Assembly (NCBI GenBank): GCA_003523945.1
Contig: DOFS01000365.1
Location: 946-33,829 of the forward strand
Source: Nitrospiraceae bacterium
Lineage (GTDB): Bacteria; Nitrospirota; Nitrospiria; Nitrospirales; UBA8639
DNA length: 32,884 nucleotides
Direction: 5' to 3'
Shown: one piece after another, positions 9,101-15,257 of the stretch
How positions within the stretch are numbered: position 1 is the first letter of the stretch
Layout of the letters: each line of letters begins with the position of its first letter
The notes under the pieces: model-generated
Seen by the model: the letters and a program-made list of their open reading frames with translations, nothing else
What the model was told of the DNA's origin: nothing
The model's database searches: none
Translations under genes and position numbers: made by a program

Positions 9101-10326
9101 CGAGCGACTTCTAGATTCGGCAAAGTAAGCTCACCAGTTGAGTCCGCATGGTGAAGTTGAAACATGACTTGAATGAGAGGATGGCGACTGGGATCGCGAA
9201 CAAGCTGCAGCGCCTCGACGAGTTTTTCGAAGGGTAGGTCTTGATGTGCATATGCGTTAAGGCAAGTTTCTCGCACCTGGTGTAGGATTTCACGAAAGGT
9301 TGGCTGTCCCTTGAATTGAGTTCGCAGGACCAAGGTATTCACGAAAAAGCCGATGAGTCCTTCCAATTCTGTGTGCGTGCGGCCGGCAATAGGAGTTCCA
9401 ACCAGAATATCGCGTTGGTCAGTATAACGGCTTAGGAGAATTTGAAAGGCCGCCAGAAGGGTCATAAATAGCGTCACACCTTCCTGTTGACTAAGCTTCT
9501 TAAGCGCCAGAGTGAGCGTGGGAGACAGCGTGAAGCAGATTCCGTCCCCCCGATAGGATTGCTGCAGAGGCCGGGGAGCATCAAGGGGAAGCTCAAGAGA
9601 GGAAGGTGCCCCTGCCAGGTGGGTGCGCCAGTAGGAGAGTTGTTGCTCAAGGAATTCGCCCTGCAATCTCTGCCGTTGCCAGATGGCAAAATCAGCATAC
9701 TGTAAGGGGAGGGGGGACAGCGTCATTGGCTGGCCCGTGACCTGCCCCGCGTAGAGGGTGCTCAGTTCCTGGAAAATAATTCTCATCGACCAGCCGTCGG
9801 TGATGATGTGATGCAGGGTGAGAAGGAAGGCATGTTCCTCCGGCGCCATGCGAAGGAGTTGACTTCGCCAGAGGGGGCCGGTGGCCAGGTCAAATGGTCG
9901 GCTGGATTCTTTTTCAAGAAAACGGGTGAGTTTGTCCTCCTTCGTTTCCTCAGGAAAAACAGTCAGATCACGATAGGGCAGTGATATGGTGGTCATCGGG
10001 GCAATGATTTGGACTGGCTGCCCGTCGATGACTGAAAAAGTGGTACGGAGACTTTCGTGCCGGGCTACCAATGCCGTCAGGCTGGCCTCGAGGGCGGAGC
10101 GATTTAAGGGCCCTCGGAGTCGCCAAGAATAGGACAGCAGATAGGCCGAGCTCCCAGGTTCCCATTGATCCAAAAACCAGAGCCGTTGCTGAGCAAAGGA
10201 GAGGGGAAGAGTTGTGGGACGAGACTGTTGGGTTATGTTAAATGAAGATTGCTTTTGATTGAAATTTTTAAGTCGTTGGGTGAGCCATTGTTGTTTGGCC
10301 TGGGTGCGCTCGGAATTATTTGGCAT
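6199..10326 (-). CDS. NRPS termination module C-A(Val)-PCP-TE
   Basis: This protein adds one residue, predicted valine, and releases the product. The start chosen is ATG at 10326, giving 1375 residues; the frame also has a TTG at 10332. An LCL-like condensation domain begins with LSFAQQRLWFLDQW and has HHIITDG at residues 172-178. The adenylation domain has TSGSTGQPKG at about 663 and the pocket code D-A-F-W-L-G-G-T-F-K (Asp at 707), the known valine pattern. The PCP has LGGESL with Ser1056. The type I thioesterase has GYSVGG (Ser1181), Asp1208 and His1347, a complete triad. A basic, less usual insertion (SNRKTRLKDLVPTAKLRG) follows the TE aspartate. The gene starts 33 bp after the lyase stop, so the two are almost certainly co-transcribed. 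It is the last gene of the locus in reading order. Confidence 0.95.
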   Translation of the reverse strand: MPNNSERTQAKQQWLTQRLKNFNQKQSSFNITQQSRPTTLPLSFAQQRLWFLDQWEPGSSAYLLSYSWRLRGPLNRSALEASLTALVARHESLRTTFSVIDGQPVQIIAPMTTISLPYRDLTVFPEETKEDKLTRFLEKESSRPFDLATGPLWRSQLLRMAPEEHAFLLTLHHIITDGWSMRIIFQELSTLYAGQVTGQPMTLSPLPLQYADFAIWQRQRLQGEFLEQQLSYWRTHLAGAPSSLELPLDAPRPLQQSYRGDGICFTLSPTLTLALKKLSQQEGVTLFMTLLAAFQILLSRYTDQRDILVGTPIAGRTHTELEGLIGFFVNTLVLRTQFKGQPTFREILHQVRETCLNAYAHQDLPFEKLVEALQLVRDPSRHPLIQVMFQLHHADSTGELTLPNLEVARLPSSRQTAKFDLSVDLVTTGEKVHGTVTFNTDLFKYATIKNLATHFHKLLEGLVADPTQAVHRLPLLSAAESHQLLIEWNPLGPSEPLSPCVHHLVEAQTIATPDAVAIQEGNHHLTYAALDQRASHLAQYLIGQGIGTEVRVGIYTERSLAMMVVMLGILKSGGAYVPLDPTIPVDRLRYMVKDAQVEVVVTSAILRSQLTTCLPPIAAVDGEKSFPILAVDEEWPPSLCKGHNHKTALPDLQPGNLAYVMYTSGSTGQPKGVMISHRNIVRLVQSPTYLNWPDPAVCLQLASPAFDAATFEIWATLAQGGRLILGPNLLPSFDDIGALLQDHQITLLWLTAGLFHQLADWNLQAFRPLHTLLAGGDVLSPRHVRRMVKQLPTCQLINGYGPTENTTFTCCFPVPQDGNVGEAVPIGRPIPQTQAYVFDTQQQLVPVGVAGELWIGGHGLARGYQGRPDWTAESFRPHPYSLEPGARLYRSGDHVRYRHDRMIAFLSRKDHQVKIRGYRIECGEIESILTTHPAVRDTAVLPREDSVGNKRLVAYIVPECSPPPNISEFRDFLSRSLPSYMVPTAFILLDAFPLTANGKVDRRKLPAEDQRSAQVEEMYVAPRNSLESQLTKIWETVLERPRIGITDNFFDLGGESLMAVRLCSEMERALHKKIPVPLIFHTQTIEQLADRIGKGREENQHSLLVPIQSSGSKPPIFDVLLGKSFKPYIKNYPDQPLYMFIHQGHDGRPAVQTTVEDIATRYVKEMRTVQPRGPYYLVGYSVGGLIVFEMAQQLRKQGETVGLLTLIDPTTPLPKTVPSNRKTRLKDLVPTAKLRGNESFPGLTTIPYTISTKIWAALRWRFQKLINPFSIRFKKFICKVYFGLGYPLPKFVRHFYLMSVVKQAAKQYIPQHYPGRIALFQTQKNLESYWSKLCGEKVQVYDIPCKHMEIYKEGPHIQPLFQHLMKQLEEAQKDL

Positions 10327-10359
10327 GACCAATGAACGGCAAAAAATCGGGATTATAGA

Positions 10360-11205
10360 TTACTGATTATCCCGACGTTTCATATTGTCGTAAAGGAGGT
10401 TCGTACAGAATTCTAGTGGACTTTGAACAATTCTTTCGTTGGGCAATTTTCCATCATGATCTTTCAACAAGGTCAGAGTACGTTCCATGCCAGATTGAGC
10501 TCCGAATAAACAAGGCGTACTATAGTTCACAAGAGATACACCACCCTCCTGCAATTCACGAAAGCTCCAGGAGGGAGATTTTCCACCCACAATCTGATTG
10601 ACCATAATTGGGCATTTCACCTTATCTCTAACCTCCCTTGCCATTGCTAAATCGGGCAGCGCTTCTACTAAAACGGCGTCTGCTCCACAGTCCGAGAATG
10701 CCTTAGCCCTCCGTAGGCGGTCTTCCGGATCCATGGCATCTGTTCGGGCAATGACGACAATGTCCTTTCGAGTTTCCAACACCCGGGTGAGTTTCAAGAG
10801 ATATTCCTCTATTTCCAAGAGTTGTTTGCCGGGGAAATGCCCACACCGTCTAGGGCGTTTTTGATCTTCCATAATCACACCGGATGCCCCAGTTTCCTCC
10901 AAGAGGGAGACCACGTGAGAGGCAATTTCACTATCCCCAAATCCATCATCAATGTCTATGAGGAGGTGATGCTGTGGTAGAACAGTACGAACTCTTTGTG
11001 TGAATGCAACCAAGTCCGACCAACAAATAAAGCCGATGTCTGGTAGCCCATAATAGCTTGCCGCAAAACTAAATCCACTCAAAAATAGTCCATTGAAGTA
11101 TTGAGCGGCGATAGACGCAGAAAAGACATCATAAACACCAATAAAGGGAAGAACACTTCCCTGCCATATTTCCTCTTTGAGTAGTTTTCCATGTCTTTGG
11201 CGCAT
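10360..11205 (-). CDS. Isocitrate lyase/PEP mutase superfamily C-C lyase (PrpB-like)
   Basis: The 281-residue protein is a TIM-barrel enzyme of the isocitrate lyase superfamily. Its catalytic residues line up with 2-methylisocitrate lyase PrpB: the Mg-binding motif DIDDGFGD (Asp84, Asp86), Glu113-Asp114-Gln, the lyase motif RRCGH with catalytic Cys121, and ARTDA with Arg154. PEP mutases instead have E-D-K and no CGH, so a phosphonate-forming role is unlikely. The length fits PrpB or a dimethylmalate-type lyase (about 290). The true substrate cannot be read from sequence; it should be a 2-hydroxy or 2-substituted dicarboxylate cleaved (or formed) by retro-aldol chemistry. It lies between a free A-PCP protein and the Val module, 33 bp upstream of the latter, which suggests that it makes or consumes a precursor for the peptide. 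It has its own candidate promoter. Confidence 0.88.
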   Translation of the reverse strand: MRQRHGKLLKEEIWQGSVLPFIGVYDVFSASIAAQYFNGLFLSGFSFAASYYGLPDIGFICWSDLVAFTQRVRTVLPQHHLLIDIDDGFGDSEIASHVVSLLEETGASGVIMEDQKRPRRCGHFPGKQLLEIEEYLLKLTRVLETRKDIVVIARTDAMDPEDRLRRAKAFSDCGADAVLVEALPDLAMAREVRDKVKCPIMVNQIVGGKSPSWSFRELQEGGVSLVNYSTPCLFGAQSGMERTLTLLKDHDGKLPNERIVQSPLEFCTNLLYDNMKRRDNQ

Positions 11206-11235
11206 AAGAATTTCTTTCTAAAACTGTGCGAACCC

Positions 11236-11264
11236 AATATAAGAGAGAATAAAAAAAAAGACAA
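11236..11264 (-). promoter_or_regulatory. Sigma70-type promoter of the lyase-Val module unit
   Basis: On the minus strand TTGTCT (plus positions 11259-11264) and TATATT (11236-11241) are separated by 17 bp that include a long T-run. These match the -35 and -10 boxes at 4 of 6 and 5 of 6 bases. Transcription would start near 11229, leaving a leader of about 25 nt before the lyase ATG at 11205. A purine-rich AGAAAGAAA in that leader may serve as ribosome binding site. Confidence 0.5.
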
Positions 11265-11335
11265 CTATTTGTCAGGTGAAAAAACTCCCATAAATTTAAT
11301 GCCTTGGGCATTAAGAGTCTACGCTATTTGTCGGG
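11260..11335. promoter_or_regulatory. Operator-like repeats upstream of the lyase promoter
   Basis: Three elements cluster here. CTATTTGTCAGG at 11265-11276 recurs as CTATTTGTCGGG at 11324-11335, 59 bp away and in the same orientation. Between them is a perfect palindrome, TTAATGCC-TTG-GGCATTAA (11296-11314). The first repeat copy also completes an inverted repeat, GACAA-CTAT-TTGTC (11260-11273), that overlaps the -35 box. This arrangement suits a regulator binding site, although the palindrome could also be a weak terminator for the A-PCP gene upstream. Confidence 0.4.
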
Positions 11336-11948
11336 ATTTTTATTGATGAAATGAAGGGCATTTTAAAGCAAACGTTATATCCCGCAATAAGGAAGCCTCT
11401 CGAATTATAAAAACGGTGAATAGGACAAGATCCACTTCCATAGAAATGTCTTGACACGTATTATTTCAACGATCCCACCCAACGGGGTCCAGTTTCGTGG
11501 GAAATTTTCATAAGAAAGCCGATTTGGGCGGTACCATCCCCGACCGGGCTCTTGTCGGGAGCGACCAAAACAGTTTCAAAAAGGGGATTCAAGACTGAAC
11601 GTTTTTTTCTGCCTCTCACGGTCGTTGATTTGGGGACCGTAGGTCCTTGCATCTCAAGAGGGAAGTCGCCAATCTTGCGCTGGATGTTCATGGCGTGGGT
11701 TGGTCAATCGACCCTGAGGTATAGATCAAATCCATCAGAAATTAGCGGTTTCATGACCCGCCAAGAGAGTGGGGGCACCAATTCCTGTGAATGTGGAATC
11801 CCAAAATTTGGTTAGGCATTCAGGCGGACTTTCCTGTGCCATCGAATTATTGACTAACTTTAGAAGAGGGATGATTCTTGTTGTTCAAGTGCAGGCGGGA
11901 ATTACCGAATCGCACTCTTTTTATGGAATCTAGTAACGCCTTGAAATA

Positions 11949-13898
11949 TTAGGTGTGGTTCGGAAAATGCTCCGTTTCATCAGGTAGCAAGTCTGAAAAG
12001 GTATTGGATAACTGGGCATCAATGACATTTGCTAATTGGGCAACGGTGGGATGTTCAAAAATAATGCGAAGCGGGATATCCAGATCCAATGCTTGACGGA
12101 GGCGTGCGATCACTTGGGTTGCCAACAGCGACTGGCCGCCTATGTCAAAGAAATGGTCATGAATCCCAATTTTTTCCACCGTTATCACTTCCTGCCACAC
12201 CTTGACCAGCAGTTCTTCCAGCACATTGCGGGGTGCAACATAGGTTGTCCTTTGGGAGTGATTAATCCCTTCGGGAACGGGTAAGGCCCGTTTGTCCACT
12301 TTTCCATTCGGAGTCAATGGCAAAACCTCAAGGAACATAAAGACGGCTGGAATCATGTATTCTGGGAGTTGGGTCCGAAGGTAGGTGCGTAAATGAGAGA
12401 CCTCGGGATGCCCGTTGGATGCGGGCAGGATATAGGCGATCAACCGATTGTCTCCTTGCGAATCTTTGCGGGAAAGTACAGCCACATTGTGTACACATGG
12501 ATGCCGGCCAAGGCTTGCCTCAATCTCGCCAAGTTCAACCCGGAATCCACGGACTTTGACTTGTTGGTCTTTTCTGCCTACCACTTGAAAATTTGCGTTT
12601 GGCAAGTGAGTGGCCAAATCACCAGTGCGATACAACCGGGTACCGGGCCTGGACCGGAAGGGATCGGGGACAAACTTTTCAGCGGTAAGAGCAGGCTGAT
12701 GGAAATACCCACGTACCCGCTCCGATGCCTCCACATACAGTTCCCCCTTTTGATGTACAGGAACCGGGGTACCTGTGGAATCGAGCACATACACTTTTGT
12801 GGTCTTTTTTTGATCCAACCTTAACGGTTGTTGGAAATTATCCCGATGAAGATGGATCCATGTTGCGCCAGGTGCTTCCGTGGCAGCATACGTCAGAAAA
12901 ATATCAGCATTGAGGGTGGCAAAAAATCGTTCACGAATCGTGTCCGCCAGGATTTCCCCGCTACAACAGACAGAGGTCAGACTTGTGCAATCTTTTATAT
13001 CTGGTTGATCAAGAAAAACCCGTAAGGACGACGGAACAAAATGCGAAATTGTGACCAACTCATTAATAATGAGCCTGACTAAATATGAGAAGTCCTGTTC
13101 TCCGCCAGATTTCGCAAGAATGGCCGTGCCCCCAGCCAAAAGTGGTTCCATAAGTTCCCACAGGAATGGCGCAAAACTCATCGGGCATTTCACTAACACC
13201 CGGTCTGTTGAAACGACCTTCAGGAGTTGCGTTTCGGCAGAGTTCTGCCCTTGTTCGGAGTCCAATGGCGGAACAGTTTTTCGATAGATTTCCATGACCC
13301 CTTTGGGTTGCCCAGTCGAGCCGGAGGTATAGAAGATGACTCGAAGATTACCCGCCTTTAACCGGTTTGTGGGCTTCTGACAACTCTCACGACCAAGATC
13401 CCGTTCAATGCTATTGAAATCGATCATGGTGACATCGCAATTTTCAAATACCTCAAAATAGCGTTCTTGAGTCAAAACCAGTACGGGCTGGCTATCTTCT
13501 ATCATATAAGCCAACCGATCACGGGGATACGAGGACTCGAGAGGTAGTAGACAACCTCCAGCTTTAATGACACCAAGAATGCTCAAGATTCCAGGGATTG
13601 ACCGGTCAAAACACACACCAACAATCGTTTCAGGTCCAATCCCTTTGCGTTGAAGCAACTGGCACAATTGATTGGTGCGCCGATTCAATTCCCGGTAGGT
13701 AATATGTTCATTTTCGAATACGGCAGCAATAGCCTCGGGTCTCCGATCTACCTGAGCCATGAATTCCTTGAGGGGGTCAATGCAATCGTGGTCCTCGGAA
13801 TGATCACGAGAGCGGTCACTCATAAAGACCGGAGACTCTCTTTTGAGTACTTTTTCGTTACCAGATGACGGATCGTTTTGATCTGCATTCTGCTGCAT
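11949..13898 (-). CDS. Free-standing NRPS A-PCP protein with a non-canonical A domain
   Basis: This 649-residue protein activates a carboxylic acid and loads it on its own carrier domain. The A domain has YTSGSTGQPKG (Thr191), R-G-F-R-V-E-L-G and the catalytic Lys in NGKVDKRALP. The PCP has IGGQSL with Ser590. The pocket is odd: the usual FD-x-S motif reads F-A-P-F-L-W-E, so Asp235 (GrsA numbering), which binds the substrate amino group, is Ala243. The core motif N-x-Y-G-P-T-E reads L-T-Y-A-A-T-E (from 335). By hand alignment the code is A-P-W-H-C-S-T-G-A-K, which I cannot assign. Loss of that Asp is known in A domains for aryl, hydroxy, keto or beta-amino acids. There is no condensation domain, so it must hand over its substrate in trans or act as a loading unit. 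Met26 is an alternative start. The C-terminal tail resembles that of the Asn module at 29705. Confidence 0.92.
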   Translation of the reverse strand: MQQNADQNDPSSGNEKVLKRESPVFMSDRSRDHSEDHDCIDPLKEFMAQVDRRPEAIAAVFENEHITYRELNRRTNQLCQLLQRKGIGPETIVGVCFDRSIPGILSILGVIKAGGCLLPLESSYPRDRLAYMIEDSQPVLVLTQERYFEVFENCDVTMIDFNSIERDLGRESCQKPTNRLKAGNLRVIFYTSGSTGQPKGVMEIYRKTVPPLDSEQGQNSAETQLLKVVSTDRVLVKCPMSFAPFLWELMEPLLAGGTAILAKSGGEQDFSYLVRLIINELVTISHFVPSSLRVFLDQPDIKDCTSLTSVCCSGEILADTIRERFFATLNADIFLTYAATEAPGATWIHLHRDNFQQPLRLDQKKTTKVYVLDSTGTPVPVHQKGELYVEASERVRGYFHQPALTAEKFVPDPFRSRPGTRLYRTGDLATHLPNANFQVVGRKDQQVKVRGFRVELGEIEASLGRHPCVHNVAVLSRKDSQGDNRLIAYILPASNGHPEVSHLRTYLRTQLPEYMIPAVFMFLEVLPLTPNGKVDKRALPVPEGINHSQRTTYVAPRNVLEELLVKVWQEVITVEKIGIHDHFFDIGGQSLLATQVIARLRQALDLDIPLRIIFEHPTVAQLANVIDAQLSNTFSDLLPDETEHFPNHT

Positions 13899-13977
13899 GG
13901 GTTAGCTCTTTCGATATGCGAACTACTGGATGGTATTTATTTCATTAAATGATAAAAGGGGCCAATTTTTCATACAA

Positions 13978-13991
13978 GACAATTTTGTCAA
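13978..13991 (-). promoter_or_regulatory. TTGACA box with GACAA-N2-TTGTC inverted repeat before the A-PCP gene
   Basis: The 135-bp gap between the giant NRPS stop and the A-PCP start contains, on the minus strand, a perfect -35 hexamer TTGACA (13986-13991) inside an inverted repeat GACAA-AA-TTGTC (13978-13989). No good -10 box stands at the right distance, so promoter status is weak. The same half-sites, spaced by 4 instead of 2 bp, occur over the lyase promoter at 11260-11273. Confidence 0.3.
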
Positions 13992-14033
13992 TATGCCATA
14001 GAAATTCATCGCACGTGTCCTGGCTTGCCGTTC

Positions 14034-15257
14034 TCAGAAAGCATGTCCAAACTGAATGGCAACGTTTTCCACTAAAGATGATGGAAGGGTGTAGCCCTCA
14101 CAATTCAACTCCGCCGCCGCATATTCTAATTTGAGAAGAGTATTAAAATTATCGACTCCTATCTGGACGTCTACCAGACCAAATACCGGCTTCTGATCAG
14201 GCACCTTGGCTAAAAGAATGCTGGCCAAAACACAGCCCGTTATTCTCCAGGGATGGAATCGTGAAAATATTTTTGCGAGGCCAGGAGTCATCTGGTCCAT
14301 CGCATGATGTGGCAAATATCTGAGACAGGGAATGACCGTCGGAGACCGCAGGATTCCTCCTTCGGTAAACAGAATGTCACGCTGATTCGTGGCGCGATCA
14401 ATAGCGCTAGCCGCTTTAAAACAATGCGGCCCTGAGTCATCAACAATAAGGGATCCCGGCTGGAGTCGATCAACATCCAAGACATCCGGAACGTTCGTCG
14501 CCCCGATTATGAGTCTTGACCCGTAAAACGCTTTGGGGACGATGCCGGTTGACTCAATGAGTCGTACCTTTCCCTGAAAGTCATATATATGCAACACCTC
14601 CTGGCGAATGGCTTCCAACGCATCCTTCCGGTGATACAGATCACAGAGCAAGAGTTCTTCAGGATGCGGCAGGCAACTCAACATTAGCCGGAGGGATGCG
14701 AGGCCAATAGAGCCTAATCCGAGAAAGCCGACACATTCGGTTTCTAGGTCCCTTTGACTGACCTCGAGTATTTTCCGAATGGCCAAGACGACCGTGGCGG
14801 CGGTCGTTCCGTGACCTGTCGTGATTGTTGGTGCATTTTCCCTGTTTCCAATGATTTCTCGAATGGCATGTCCGTAGTTGGTGGCAGAGGGAAGAAGCCC
14901 GGTGAGTGAGGCGGTTGTTGCCCCGGCCTGCGAAGCGATTTCCAACCCCCGCCGGCTCAACTCGAGTAAGCGCTTTTGTTCGGAATAGAGTTCGATACCG
15001 GTTAAAGGAAGCATTAAGGTCCCGATACGGCCGATCGAGGTATCCAATATATGCGTGATTGTGGGTTGGTTGTGATACCAACCATGAAGTACCGCATCTC
15101 GTGTCAGGCCGGACTCATGAAGATACTGATCAGACAAATAATAAAGTGCCACTGAATCGATCGGTGGAATTTCCCCCTCTTTAATGAGCGAGCTTAAGGG
15201 GCGTTGTTCCACACGAAACTCCTGAGGAAGGTCCCTTAATACCTGTGAGATGTGCAT
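14034..15257 (-). other. C-terminal NAD(P)-binding domain resembling acyl-ACP reductase (AAR)
   Basis: Residues ~4581-4987, fused behind the TE. The best resemblance I see is to cyanobacterial long-chain acyl-ACP reductase. Shared features in order are: a segment ending I-G-R-I-G-T-L-M-L-P (like GRYIESCFLP); an alpha-helical run with A-S-L-T-G-L-L-P (like ISALGGFTS); I-T-T-G-H-G-T-T-A near 4725 (like FTTGNTHTA); the nucleotide loop GLGSIG at 4760-4765 (like GATGDIG); and E-G-G-I-L followed by Cys4891 (like NGGVVEHC, the catalytic Cys). AAR makes aldehydes from acyl thioesters with NADPH. It is not an SDR-type NRPS terminal reductase. Other Rossmann dehydrogenases are possible, and the comparison was by eye. 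Confidence 0.6.

Larger units (their letters stand above)
11206..11948. other. 743-bp intergenic region between the A-PCP gene and the lyase gene
   Basis: The part next to the lyase gene (11206-11340) holds the candidate promoter and repeats described separately. The remaining 600 bp contain short open frames on both strands (minus 11461-11691; plus 11552-11815). They overlap each other, match nothing I recognise and lack start signals. In minus-strand reading the 11461-11691 frame extends upstream, past a stop, into another open stretch. An old broken gene is possible but unsupported. A gap this long is unusual inside an NRPS operon and suggests separate transcription units. Confidence 0.45.

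Noticed and set aside
10360..11205. PEP mutase giving a phosphonopeptide pathway
   Set aside because: The protein has E-D-Q and RRCGH as in C-C lyases, not the mutase E-D-K pattern. No phosphonopyruvate decarboxylase is near.
11461..11815. Overlapping 76- and 87-residue frames on opposite strands, considered as a transposase remnant
   Set aside because: There is no recognisable motif, no terminal inverted repeats and no target duplication. It is reported only as part of the intergenic region.
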